Part shown: one piece after another, positions 19,042 through 27,274 of the stretch
How the letters are laid out: each line of letters opens with the position of its first letter
How positions within the stretch are numbered: position 1 is the stretch's first letter
Assembly: GCA_902388455.1 (NCBI GenBank)
Contig: CABMPD010000002.1
Span: 124,001-188,000, forward strand
Source of the DNA: an uncultured Alistipes sp.
GTDB lineage: Bacteria > Bacteroidota > Bacteroidia > Bacteroidales > UBA932
DNA length: 64,000 nt
Direction of reading: 5' to 3'
Notes under the pieces: model-generated
Told to the model about the DNA's origin: nothing
Databases searched by the model: none
Seen by the model: the letters and a program-made list of their open reading frames with translations, nothing else
Program-made: the position numbers and the translations under genes

Positions 19042-19527
19042 ATGATAAGATTTGAAGTCATAGATGCAACCTTCAATTTGCGACGCAAAAATGCAATTAA
19101 AAATTGGATTAATGAAATCATTCTGAGTAAAAATCGCAAAACAGGCTCAGTAAATTATCTATTTGCGTCCGACGAGTATGTACTAAACGTAAACCGGCAG
19201 TACTTGGGTCACGATTACTATACTGATATTATCACTTTCGATACATCCGACTACGATGTCCCGACAACAGTCAGGCTGTCGGAAGGCATCCTTTCTGCAG
19301 ACATAGTAATCAGTCTCGATACGGTCCTTGCCAACAGTTCGACGTACGGCTCGACATTTTCTACTGAGCTTTACAGAGTTATGGTACACGGTATCCTCCA
19401 TCTTCTTGATTTCGATGATCATACTGAGCAGGAGAGAGCTCTGATGCGTGATGCTGAGGAACAGGCTTTGAAGTTGCTTCCCCAATTCGGTTTGGGCGAT
19501 GACCAGGTTTATCATTCAACTAAGTAA
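19042..19527 (+). CDS. ybeY: rRNA maturation endoribonuclease YbeY
   Basis: 161 residues, close to the usual length. The metal-site region reads HGILHLLDFDDH near residue 113. The first two histidines keep the classical spacing, but the third is one residue further than in HxxxHxxxxxH proteins. From memory this extra residue is usual in Bacteroidota, where the third position is often not histidine. The upstream DYYTDIITFD and GDIVISLD-like segments match the family. YbeY takes part in 16S rRNA 3' processing and ribosome quality control. The mnmG start follows directly, so the two form an operon. Confidence 0.9.
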   Translation: MIRFEVIDATFNLRRKNAIKNWINEIILSKNRKTGSVNYLFASDEYVLNVNRQYLGHDYYTDIITFDTSDYDVPTTVRLSEGILSADIVISLDTVLANSSTYGSTFSTELYRVMVHGILHLLDFDDHTEQERALMRDAEEQALKLLPQFGLGDDQVYHSTK

Positions 19528-19528
19528 G

Positions 19529-21502
19529 ATGCAAAGTCATTACGATATTATTGTCATAGGGGCCGGACACGCTGGATGTGAGGCCGCCTATGCCTCTGCT
19601 GTCATGGGGGCGTCCACTCTGCTCATTACCATGGACCTCAATAAGATAGCCCAGATGTCTTGTAATCCCTCAGTAGGCGGAATTGCTAAAGGGCAGATAA
19701 TCAGAGAGATAGATGCATTGGGCGGTATGTCAGCAATAATCACGGATGCATGCACGCTCCAGTTCCGTATGCTCAACCGTTCAAAGGGTCCGGCAATGTG
19801 GAGTCCCCGTGCTCAGTGCGACAGGATCTCGTATTCTCAGAATTGGAGATGGATTCTCGAGTATACTCCAGGTTTATATCTTTGGCAGGATACTGTCAGT
19901 AATTTCACTTTCTCGGAGCAAGGAGAAATACTTTCTTTGGAGACATCCCTGGGCGGCAGGTTCACGGCAAGCTATTACATTCTTACAGCCGGTACTTTCC
20001 TGAACGGGCGTATTTTCGTCGGAGACCGTACCGCTGAGGGTGGGAGAGTGGCCGAGCCTTCGTCATATTTGATTTCCTCCCAGCTCCGTGACCGGGGGAT
20101 ACTGACGTCCAGAATGAAAACCGGTACGCCCCCCCGTGTTGATGTCCGTTCTGTGAATCTTTCGCGTCTTATTCTCCAATCTGGAGACGAGACGCCGGAA
20201 AAGTTTTCATACCTGCCGTATCTTTCTTCAGCGCAGCGTCAGGATATTCGGCAAATGAACTGCTATATCGCGCACACCAGTCCGAAGGTTCATGAAATCC
20301 TGCGCTCCGGTTTTGACAGGTCCCCGCTTTTCTCGGGTAAGATAACAGGAATAGGACCCCGATATTGTCCAAGTATTGAAGATAAGCTCCGAACGTTTTC
20401 AGACAAGGACTCTCATCAGATATTCCTGGAGCCCGAAGGAAGGAATTCTACTGAGTATTATCTTCAGGGTTTTTCATCTTCTCTTCCTTTCGAGATACAG
20501 CTGGAGGCTTTGTCTCAGGTCGAGGGTTTCGAAGACGTCCATCTTTTGCGTCCAGCCTACGCCATCGAATATGATTATTTTGATCCTACACAGCTTGACC
20601 ATACGCTTCGCTCGAAGGTCATTCCCAATCTCTATCTTGCCGGCCAGGTCAATGGAACAACCGGATATGAGGAGGCTGCAGCGCAAGGAATCGTCGCAGG
20701 AATCAACGCTGTACTTCGTAATAGAGGACAAGAGGAATTTATTCTCACCCGTGATTCATCGTATATCGGTGTCCTAATTGATGATTTAGTTACCAAAGGA
20801 GTTGATGAGCCCTACAGGATGTTCACATCCAGAGCAGAATACCGCATACTTCTCCGTCAGGACAATGCGGACGAGCGCCTGACGCCTCTGTCCCATAGAA
20901 TAGGTCTAGCTTCGGATTACAGGATGCGCCTTTTGGAAATTAAGCGTACTTCAGTCACTGCTCTTTTCAAAGCTTGTTCACATGCCCGTCCTTCAGTAGC
21001 AGATGTTAATCCTGTTTTGGATGCTCATGCAACATCGCTGCTAACGAACCCAAAGTCTATTACATCTCTTGTTACTAGACCTCAGATTTCTTTATCAGAT
21101 GTCCTACAATTTGTTCCACGTGGAACAATCGATGAGACTATCCATGCTTCGCAACTTCCACTATTTCTTCCAGACTTCTTACCTTCGTCTGCACTCCCAG
21201 AAACCTTTAAGAGTATTTGTCCGGAGAGCCCGTCTATTTTTTCAAATATAGTTTCCTCAACTGAGATTGCCATTAAGTACTCAGGCTATATAGAGCGTGA
21301 AGCTGAACTTGCAAAGAAGTTGAAGAAGTTGGAGGGTCTGAAGATTCCCGAAGATTTCGATTATTCGCGCATTGAGTCTCTCTCGATTGAGTCAAGGATG
21401 AAGCTTACAAAGCACCGGCCAAGAACGATTGCTGAGGCTTCGCGTATTCCCGGAGTATCTCCTTCTGACATCTCAGTACTTCTTGTGTATTTTGGCAGGT
21501 AG
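19529..21502 (+). CDS. mnmG: tRNA uridine-5-carboxymethylaminomethyl modification enzyme MnmG (GidA)
   Basis: 657 residues from the ATG at 19529, 1 bp after the ybeY stop; an ATG at 19499 inside ybeY is less likely. It has the FAD-binding motif VIGAGHAGCEAA near residue 9, then NPSVGGIAKG, GTFLNGRIFVG, RPAYAIEYDYFDP and the C-terminal GVSPSDISVLLVY segment. MnmG works with MnmE to modify the wobble uridine of several tRNAs. It is 20-30 residues longer than typical, with a loose stretch near residues 525-575. That stretch includes the codons carrying the palindrome at 21112-21127. Confidence 0.96.
   Translation: MQSHYDIIVIGAGHAGCEAAYASAVMGASTLLITMDLNKIAQMSCNPSVGGIAKGQIIREIDALGGMSAIITDACTLQFRMLNRSKGPAMWSPRAQCDRISYSQNWRWILEYTPGLYLWQDTVSNFTFSEQGEILSLETSLGGRFTASYYILTAGTFLNGRIFVGDRTAEGGRVAEPSSYLISSQLRDRGILTSRMKTGTPPRVDVRSVNLSRLILQSGDETPEKFSYLPYLSSAQRQDIRQMNCYIAHTSPKVHEILRSGFDRSPLFSGKITGIGPRYCPSIEDKLRTFSDKDSHQIFLEPEGRNSTEYYLQGFSSSLPFEIQLEALSQVEGFEDVHLLRPAYAIEYDYFDPTQLDHTLRSKVIPNLYLAGQVNGTTGYEEAAAQGIVAGINAVLRNRGQEEFILTRDSSYIGVLIDDLVTKGVDEPYRMFTSRAEYRILLRQDNADERLTPLSHRIGLASDYRMRLLEIKRTSVTALFKACSHARPSVADVNPVLDAHATSLLTNPKSITSLVTRPQISLSDVLQFVPRGTIDETIHASQLPLFLPDFLPSSALPETFKSICPESPSIFSNIVSSTEIAIKYSGYIEREAELAKKLKKLEGLKIPEDFDYSRIESLSIESRMKLTKHRPRTIAEASRIPGVSPSDISVLLVYFGR
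21112..21127. other. parS-like centromere palindrome inside mnmG
   Basis: TGTTCCACGTGGAACA is a perfect 16 bp palindrome and extends to 18 bp with the flanking T and A. It fits the bacterial parS pattern TGTTnCACGTGnAACA bound by ParB. It lies in the coding sequence of mnmG, a gene near parS sites in many bacteria. No parA or parB gene is in the window, so binding is inferred from sequence alone. Confidence 0.6.
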
Positions 21503-21503
21503 T

Positions 21504-21519
21504 TGTTCCACGTGGAACG
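21504..21519. other. Second parS-like palindrome just after mnmG
   Basis: TGTTCCACGTGGAACG is identical to the first site except for its last base. It starts 1 bp after the mnmG stop codon, 392 bp from the first copy, and lies between two converging genes. A second copy so close makes a chance match unlikely. The flanks differ from the first copy, so it is not part of a longer repeat. Confidence 0.6.
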
Positions 21520-21521
21520 TA

Positions 21522-22337
21522 TTACTCCATCGCAAAACTGAAGACTGCGGAACTGTCGGGTAGGAGCGAGAATGGTTTGCAAAGTAAGTACTTTTCTCCG
21601 CAGTCTTGTGCTGGAGTGGATAGAAGGACGCTTGCAGAATCCGGATACAGAATGCGGAGGGCTGATAGAATGACCGGTAAGGATGTCATCTTGATGTCGA
21701 GGCCGGTCTCTTCGCATATTATGACGCCGTTGTCTTCGGGAGAGGGGTAGGATAGGAGGTAGGACTCACCGCCGTTGATCTCTACGGCATGTCCCCGGCA
21801 GTAACCGATATAGGACAAAATGTATTCACAGGTCTCTTCCGGCCACTCTACCAGCCCTGTCCCGCTGTAGAATCTACGACGGAGGGAATGGTAGCGCACA
21901 GCTGACAGTGGGCTTGTCTCTATTTCTGCCGGTATCATGGGCAGTGGAAGTGTCTCCCGATGCCTGTATATATTATAGGAGTAGCCTTGCCTTTGATAAT
22001 ATCCGAACAGTGTCGGGCCCGCAGGCCTCAGCAGAAAGAATTCCATGCCCTCATTCTCCATGCAGTGCCGCTCGACTTCTTGCAGCAGTTTGATGGCGTA
22101 GCCGTGCCCGCGCTGAGCCGGATCGGTGCATACTCCGTAGACGTAGCCTCCCGTGTGTCCTTTGTATGAGACAGGAAAAACAGAGAGGGCGGAGACTGTC
22201 GTCCCCTCCCTCTCCAGAGTGTATGTCCTGCAAAGTCGGAATCCTTGTCCGAAGAACAGATCCAGAAATGAGGGGTCTGCTTCGAAACACTGCTTCCAAA
22301 GGCGGCGGAGGACAGGTATGTTATCGGTAGATCTCAC
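21522..22337 (-). CDS. GNAT-family N-acetyltransferase
   Basis: 271 residues starting at a GTG (22337); no ATG exists near the N-terminus. The first half is a GNAT domain with the acetyl-CoA-binding pattern VCTDPAQRGHGYAIKLL near residue 90, followed by FFLLRPAG and GYYQRQGY. The second half (about residues 140-270) resembles the extra C-terminal domain of two-part GNATs such as Eis-like proteins, but no specific motif confirms that. The acetyl acceptor is unknown. Its start overlaps the end of the acyl-CoA ligase gene by 17 bp, so it is translationally coupled to it. Confidence 0.82.
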   Translation of the reverse strand: MRSTDNIPVLRRLWKQCFEADPSFLDLFFGQGFRLCRTYTLEREGTTVSALSVFPVSYKGHTGGYVYGVCTDPAQRGHGYAIKLLQEVERHCMENEGMEFFLLRPAGPTLFGYYQRQGYSYNIYRHRETLPLPMIPAEIETSPLSAVRYHSLRRRFYSGTGLVEWPEETCEYILSYIGYCRGHAVEINGGESYLLSYPSPEDNGVIICEETGLDIKMTSLPVILSALRILYPDSASVLLSTPAQDCGEKYLLCKPFSLLPDSSAVFSFAME

Positions 22338-24102
22338 TTATGATGCCGCTGTATCTGGATGTAAGTTTTGCCCGCTTCAGCTTCAGAGTCTGGGACAGAA
22401 GGCCGTTGGTGGGAGTCCATTCATCGCATACTATACGCTCGCGCTTTATCTGTTCGTGAGGAGCCAGTTTGGAGTTGGTCTGGTCTACGATGCTGTGGAG
22501 AAACGCGACTGCCTTGGGGTCAGCTACCAGCTGTTTGTCGTCCAGTTCTCCAAGTCCATTCTCCTGGGCCCAGTGGCGCAGATGGTCGAAATCGGGGATG
22601 ATGACGGCAGAGGCAAACTTCTGATTTTCACCGAAGACAAAACAGTTCTGGATGTACGGTGACTCCTTGAGAAGGTTCTCGATTACCTGCGGGGCTACGT
22701 ATTTGCCGAGAGAGAGTTTGAAGATTTCCTTCTTGCGGTCAGTTATCTGAAGGTACTTGCCGTCTACCAGGCGGCCGATATCTCCGGTGTGAAGGAATCC
22801 GTCTGAATCGATTACTTCGCTGGTGGCCTCAGGATTCTTGTAGTAACCGAGCATGACGTGCGGCCCTTTGGTGAGAATCTCGCCGTCCTCGGCAAACTTC
22901 AGTTCTGTGCGTTCCATCGGCTTGCCGACGGTTCCGATGATGTTGATGCCCTCCACCGGATTGTTTACTGCGATGACGGGGGAGGCCTCGGTCATACCGT
23001 AACCTTCGTAGATGTGGAGGCGTGCGGCATTGAAGAGCCGGATGATCTTGGCCTGTATAGACGAGCCGCCGGATACTATGAGCATCTCGTGACCACCGAG
23101 ATTGTCTCTCCACTTGCTGTAGACGAGACGGTCGTATAGGTTGCGTTTTGCTCTGTATATCAGACTATTATTGTAGTTGTCGTAGTTGTTGGCAAAGTTC
23201 CAGGCGAGTCTATAGACAGTCTTTTTGAAGCCTTTCAGATGATTGCCGGCCGCCTCCAGCTTCGAGTACATCATTTCTAAAACACGCGGCACAGCACAGA
23301 ATCCGTCGGCGTGACAGTCGGCCAAATCTCTGGCCAAAGTGCCCAAACTCTCTGCGTAATAGATACTTATGCCGATATACTGGTATTCGTAGTTCATGCT
23401 TCTCTCGTAGACGTGGCACAGGGGCAGGAAGCTGAGCATTTTCTGGTCTGACCGGACGGTCTGTTTGACGGCATGGCCGTAGGCGTTGAACATCAGGTTG
23501 TGGTGGGAGAGGACTACGCCTTTGGGGGTGCCGGTGGTGCCTGAGGTATAGATGATGGAGACGGGTTCGTCAGTACCGGTTTCGGTCTTTATCTTCTCTA
23601 TCACAGGCTTCTGGACAAGTTCCACGCGTTCTCCTATCTGATATAGATCCCTGAGACACTGGATGTTGTCCGAGTCATCCATAAGGATAATACGTGCCGG
23701 ATGCTCCATCTTCCGTACTATCGGTTCGATCTTGCGGTACTGGCTCATGGTTCCGATGATGATGATCCTGGCATCGCTGTGGTTGAATATATAGAGGTAT
23801 TCGTCGGCACTTAGGGTGGGGTAGACGGGTACGTGTATGAGGCCGGCCATGCTCAGGCCCATGTCGGTGAAGTTCCATTCGGGCCGGTTGTTGCAGATGG
23901 TCACGACCTTGTCGCCCTTGCCGTATCCCATGGATGAGAGGGCGTAGGCAATGAGATGTGAATAGCGTACGTAGTCCTTGACACTGAATCGGATCCATTC
24001 CTTACCGCTGCGGCGGCAGAGCATATCCTGTTTGTCCGGAAACCTCTCTTCGAGCTTGGTCAGGAGGTCGTAGATGTGGGCGACTTCTTGTAACATAGGC
24101 AT
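22321..24102 (-). CDS. Long-chain acyl-CoA synthetase (AMP-forming)
   Basis: 593 residues of the FadD15/ANL type. It has the P-loop YTSGTTGTPKG near residue 192, the acyl-binding region YEGYGMTEASPV near residue 360, the TGDIGRLVDGKYLQITDRKKE hinge near residue 450, and a C-terminal catalytic-lysine region. It activates a fatty acid with ATP and couples it to CoA. In fermenting Bacteroidales this usually serves recycling or incorporation of exogenous fatty acids. It sits downstream of the gcvH terminator and upstream of the GNAT gene. Codons are GC-richer than in mnmG. Confidence 0.92.
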   Translation of the reverse strand: MPMLQEVAHIYDLLTKLEERFPDKQDMLCRRSGKEWIRFSVKDYVRYSHLIAYALSSMGYGKGDKVVTICNNRPEWNFTDMGLSMAGLIHVPVYPTLSADEYLYIFNHSDARIIIIGTMSQYRKIEPIVRKMEHPARIILMDDSDNIQCLRDLYQIGERVELVQKPVIEKIKTETGTDEPVSIIYTSGTTGTPKGVVLSHHNLMFNAYGHAVKQTVRSDQKMLSFLPLCHVYERSMNYEYQYIGISIYYAESLGTLARDLADCHADGFCAVPRVLEMMYSKLEAAGNHLKGFKKTVYRLAWNFANNYDNYNNSLIYRAKRNLYDRLVYSKWRDNLGGHEMLIVSGGSSIQAKIIRLFNAARLHIYEGYGMTEASPVIAVNNPVEGINIIGTVGKPMERTELKFAEDGEILTKGPHVMLGYYKNPEATSEVIDSDGFLHTGDIGRLVDGKYLQITDRKKEIFKLSLGKYVAPQVIENLLKESPYIQNCFVFGENQKFASAVIIPDFDHLRHWAQENGLGELDDKQLVADPKAVAFLHSIVDQTNSKLAPHEQIKRERIVCDEWTPTNGLLSQTLKLKRAKLTSRYSGIISEIYR

Positions 24103-24135
24103 AAGAATTTAGTGTTTCTGACAAAGATACGAAAA

Positions 24136-24159
24136 AGGCCGGACATTCCTGCCCGGCCT
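24136..24159 (-). terminator. Intrinsic terminator of gcvH
   Basis: AGGCCGG at 24136-24142 pairs with CCGGCCT at 24153-24159 (7 bp, GC-rich, 10-base loop). On the minus strand it runs into TTTTT. It lies 27 bp after the gcvH stop and 34 bp before the acyl-CoA ligase start, separating the two transcripts. Confidence 0.75.
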
Positions 24160-24185
24160 GTGCTGTTATGTGTACACTTTTCAGA

Positions 24186-24560
24186 CTAGAGGATGGCTGT
24201 GTATGCGTCGGCGTCCATCAGCTCATCGAGCTCAGCGGGGTTGGTGAGCTTGATCTTGATCATCCAGCCCTCTCCGTAAGGATCGGTGTTGACGGTCTGG
24301 GGAGCTCCCTCGAGAGCAGCGTTGACCTCGATGATCTCGCCGGATACAGGCATGAAGGCATCGGCAACTGTCTTAACAGCCTCGATGGCTCCGAAAACCT
24401 CTTCCTTGTCAAGGGTCTCGCCCTGTGTCTGAATGTCTACGAAGACGATGTCTCCGAGCTGATCCTGAGCGTAATCGGTGATGCCGACGGTAGCTACATC
24501 GCCGTCAACCTTTACCCACTCGTGATCCTTGGTGTACTTCAAATTGCTAGGTATGTTCAT
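24186..24560 (-). CDS. gcvH: Glycine cleavage system H protein
   Basis: 124 residues, the normal length. The lipoyl domain has the attachment lysine in EAVKTVAD near residue 63, followed by [12 protein letters not shown]. The N-terminus [31 protein letters not shown] is a standard GcvH start; I quote only its landmarks (HEW, GITDYAQ). GcvH shuttles the aminomethyl group between the P, T and L proteins, and can also act as a lipoyl carrier in some pathways. None of gcvP, gcvT or lipoyl ligase genes is nearby. It has its own candidate promoter and terminator, so it is a one-gene unit. Confidence 0.94.
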   Translation of the reverse strand: MNIPSNLKYTKDHEWVKVDGDVATVGITDYAQDQLGDIVFVDIQTQGETLDKEEVFGAIEAVKTVADAFMPVSGEIIEVNAALEGAPQTVNTDPYGEGWMIKIKLTNPAELDELMDADAYTAIL

Positions 24561-24590
24561 AACCGGTTATATTTAATTGTTAAACTGGTG

Positions 24591-24598
24591 CAAATGTA
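24591..24598 (-). promoter_or_regulatory. Candidate gcvH promoter -7 element
   Basis: On the minus strand the sequence reads TACATTTG, a full TAnnTTTG match, 31 bp before the gcvH start. A TTG-containing region lies at roughly the -33 distance, one base off TTTG. It lies just after the ruvA stop. Confidence 0.5.
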
Positions 24599-24615
24599 TT
24601 AAAAAGCTTTCTAGT

Positions 24616-25197
24616 CTACAACATTTTTAAGGCTTTTTTGATGATGTCTTCCAGAGACAGGCCGGGTTCTTTTTTGACGATTGAGGCAACGGTTTTCTCT
24701 ACAGCATTTTTCGTAAATCCCAGCATTACAAGGGCCGAGCATGCCTCCGATGTATTGGCTGCCGACGATCCTCCTGATAGGTCGAGTTCCGCTCCTCCCC
24801 TGGAAATCTTGTCCTTGAGTTCGATGATGACCTTCTGGGCGGTCTTCAGCCCGATACCCTTGACTCCCTTGATGCGGTTCACGTCGCCGGAGGCTATCGC
24901 GGTGGACACCTCATCGGCCGTGAGGGACGAGAGCATCATCCGGGCGGTGTTGGGACCTATGCCGGAGACTCCGATGAGGAGGGCGAAGATACGCCGTTCT
25001 TCCTTGTCACAGAAGCCGTAGAGAGTCTCCTCGTCTTCGCGCAGGTGGTGGTGGACGTACAGCCTGACCTCCTTCTGCCCCTGCAGGCGGTCGTAGGTGT
25101 TGAGGGATATCTGGAGCTTGAAGCCTATGCCGTGGCACTCTACCACTGCCTCCGCGGGCGAGAGTTCCTCGAGCGTTCCTTTGATATAGTCGTACAT
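24616..25197 (-). CDS. ruvA: Holliday junction branch migration protein RuvA
   Basis: 193 residues, within the normal range. The N-terminal OB-fold starts MYDYIKGTLEELSPAEAVVE. Two helix-hairpin-helix units follow (GVSGIGPNTARMMLSSL near residue 76 and GVKGIGLKTAQKVIIELKDK near residue 110). The C-terminal domain III contacts RuvB. RuvA tetramers hold the four-way junction while RuvB, encoded 15.5 kb to the left here, pumps DNA. The gene shares a compact divergent promoter region with sufS. Confidence 0.95.
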   Translation of the reverse strand: MYDYIKGTLEELSPAEAVVECHGIGFKLQISLNTYDRLQGQKEVRLYVHHHLREDEETLYGFCDKEERRIFALLIGVSGIGPNTARMMLSSLTADEVSTAIASGDVNRIKGVKGIGLKTAQKVIIELKDKISRGGAELDLSGGSSAANTSEACSALVMLGFTKNAVEKTVASIVKKEPGLSLEDIIKKALKML

Positions 25198-25222
25198 GAC
25201 GTTTTTTTCTGATAAGTTTCTG

Positions 25223-25240
25223 CAAATTTAGTTACTTTTG
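25223..25240. promoter_or_regulatory. Back-to-back divergent -7 elements for ruvA and sufS
   Basis: CAAATTTA at 25223-25230 reads TAAATTTG on the minus strand (ruvA). TACTTTTG at 25233-25240 reads on the plus strand (sufS). Both match TAnnTTTG and they are only 2 bp apart. Leaders would be about 20-25 bases in both directions. A TTTC at about -33 supports the plus-strand promoter. Confidence 0.55.
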
Positions 25241-25264
25241 TAAGATATTTGAAAAATAAAAGCC

Positions 25265-26491
25265 ATGATACAGGATATAGACCAGATAAGGAGCCATTTC
25301 CCCTATCTCCAGTGTGCGCGGGGAGGGGACAGGCAGCTGATATATTTCGACAATGCCGCCACCACGCAGAAGCCCCGGGCCGTCATTGACGCCACTTCCC
25401 GCTGGCTGCAGGAGGCCAATGCCAATGTCCACCGCGCCATCTACGGTCTTGCCGCCTCCGCCACCGAACACTACGAGGCCGGGAGGGAGGCCGTCCGCGG
25501 ACTCATCAACGCCGCCTCGAAGGATGAGATAGTCCTTACCTCCGGTACCACCGCCTCCATCAACCTGCTGGCCAATATCTACGGACAGAAGTACATCCGT
25601 CCAGGGGATGAGATCCTCCTTTCGGAGGGAGAGCATCACTCCAACATTGTCCCCTGGCAGATGCTTTGCGCCCGGACGGGGGCACGCCTGAGATATTTTC
25701 CCGTAGGGGAGGACGGGCAGTGGGACCTCGGGGCTGCGGAGCGGATTCTGGCTGAAGGCAAGGTGAAAATAGTCTCTGCCGCCCATATTTCCAATGTGCT
25801 GGGCATCGTCAATCCTGTGGGGGAGCTTACCGTGCTGGCACACCGGTACGGCGCCGTGATACATCTGGACGGGGCGCAGGGGATAGTCCACGAGGGCATT
25901 GACGTGCAGGAGACACCCTGCGACTTCTATTCTTTCTCAGGACATAAGCTCTATGCGCTGACCGGTACAGGAGTGCTCTACGGCCGTCGCAGCCTTCTGG
26001 AGACCCTGCCGCCGTGGATGGGAGGCGGGGAGATGGTGGACACGGTGACGTATGAGAGGACCACATACGCTCAGGTTCCGCTGAGATTCGAGGCCGGAAC
26101 ACCTAATTTCATAGCTGCTGCGACTTTAAAGCCCGCTATCGATTTTGTCACTTCAGTAGATGTACCGCAAGTAAGGGAAAATGAAAAGCGGATGACCGAT
26201 TATCTCATGCGGGAGTTGAACGCTGTGGACGGTCTGAGGATTATCGGAAGCGGCGGAAAGAAGGCCCCGCTGATATCATTTACCGTCGAAGGGGCGCATC
26301 ACAGTGACATTGCCACCCTTCTGGACAAAATGGGAGTGGCCGTCCGCTCCGGGCAGATGTGCTCGGAGCCGCTGCTGGCCAAGTTCGGGCTGACGGGAGC
26401 GGTGCGGGTCTCACTGGCGGCATACAACACGATGCAGGAGTGCGAGGCGTTCATGGGCGCTCTGCGCAGGGTACTGGCAATGTTGAGATAA
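25265..26491 (+). CDS. sufS: SufS-type cysteine desulfurase
   Basis: 408 residues, PLP-dependent class V fold. It starts with LIYFDNAATTQKP near residue 25, has the cofactor-contact histidine in GEHHSN, the PLP lysine in SGHKLYALTGTG near residue 226, and the sulfur-carrying cysteine in RSGQMCSEPLL near residue 366. Group II (SufS) enzymes have a short loop at this cysteine, as here, and hand sulfur to SufE. The reaction frees sulfur from cysteine, leaving alanine. It leads a compact operon with sufE and a DUF59 gene. The usual sufBCD scaffold genes are not in the window. Confidence 0.94.
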   Translation: MIQDIDQIRSHFPYLQCARGGDRQLIYFDNAATTQKPRAVIDATSRWLQEANANVHRAIYGLAASATEHYEAGREAVRGLINAASKDEIVLTSGTTASINLLANIYGQKYIRPGDEILLSEGEHHSNIVPWQMLCARTGARLRYFPVGEDGQWDLGAAERILAEGKVKIVSAAHISNVLGIVNPVGELTVLAHRYGAVIHLDGAQGIVHEGIDVQETPCDFYSFSGHKLYALTGTGVLYGRRSLLETLPPWMGGGEMVDTVTYERTTYAQVPLRFEAGTPNFIAAATLKPAIDFVTSVDVPQVRENEKRMTDYLMRELNAVDGLRIIGSGGKKAPLISFTVEGAHHSDIATLLDKMGVAVRSGQMCSEPLLAKFGLTGAVRVSLAAYNTMQECEAFMGALRRVLAMLR

Positions 26492-26523
26492 ACTGAATTC
26501 ATTTCAATAAAAGATACAGGACA

Positions 26524-26961
26524 ATGACAGACAATACATCATCTATCAAGCAGGTTCAGCAGGAGATAGTGGACGAGTTCGCCGCCTTCGGGGACTGGAT
26601 GGACAAGTACGAGTATCTCATCGAGCTGGCTCATTCCCTGCCCGTCATCGACGAGCAGAAAAAACAGGAGGACCGCCTCATCAAGGGCTGCCAGTCCCGG
26701 GTGTGGCTCGACAGCGAGTTCCATGACGGCAGGCTGTGGTTTACGGCGGACAGCGACGCTATCATTACCAAGGGCATTATCTCACTTCTTATCCGGGTCT
26801 ACAACGGCAGGACTCCGGACGAAATACTGTCTGCCGACAATTCATTTATCGAGGAGATAGGACTCCGCGAGAATCTGTCGCCGACCCGCGCCAACGGACT
26901 GGTGTCGATGATGGAGCAGATACGCGAGGACGCCCTCAAAGCTAAATGCCAACAGAACTGA
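26524..26961 (+). CDS. sufE: SufE-family sulfur acceptor
   Basis: 145 residues, the SufE size. It has the acceptor cysteine in KGCQSRVWL near residue 56, preceded by EYLIELAHSLP. The C-terminus contains TRANGLVSMMEQI, also typical. SufE takes persulfide sulfur from SufS and stimulates its turnover. It lies 32 bp after sufS and 1 bp before the next gene. Confidence 0.93.
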   Translation: MTDNTSSIKQVQQEIVDEFAAFGDWMDKYEYLIELAHSLPVIDEQKKQEDRLIKGCQSRVWLDSEFHDGRLWFTADSDAIITKGIISLLIRVYNGRTPDEILSADNSFIEEIGLRENLSPTRANGLVSMMEQIREDALKAKCQQN

Positions 26962-26962
26962 T

Positions 26963-27274
26963 ATGGACAAAACAACTCTTGCACGCGATGTCGTACGCGC
27001 CCTCAAGCAGGTCTACGACCCCGAGATACCGGTCAACATCTACGACCTGGGCCTCATCTACGACATGAACATAGATGACGACCACAAAGTACATGTCAAG
27101 ATGACTCTGACGGCCCCCAACTGCCCCATGTCCGACACCCTTGTCGAGGACGTGCATACAGCCGTGGCCGATACACCAGGCGTTACGGACGTGGCGATAG
27201 AGATTACATTCGACCCGCCCTGGGACAAGTCCCGTATGAGCGATGAGGCATTACTAGAGCTTGGACTGCTATGA
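26963..27274 (+). CDS. DUF59/MIP18-family Fe-S assembly factor (SufT-like)
   Basis: 103 residues. It starts with a short helix, then the DUF59 signature YDPEIPVNIYDLGLIYD and MTLTAPNCPMSDTL with the conserved cysteine near residue 53. The C-terminus FDPPWDKSRMSDEALLELGL is the standard ending. These proteins assist maturation of Fe-S proteins; SufT in Staphylococcus is an example. It lies directly after sufE, and its last 4 bases overlap the folK start, so it is translationally coupled. PaaD is a related family, but no phenylacetate genes are here. Confidence 0.9.
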   Translation: MDKTTLARDVVRALKQVYDPEIPVNIYDLGLIYDMNIDDDHKVHVKMTLTAPNCPMSDTLVEDVHTAVADTPGVTDVAIEITFDPPWDKSRMSDEALLELGLL

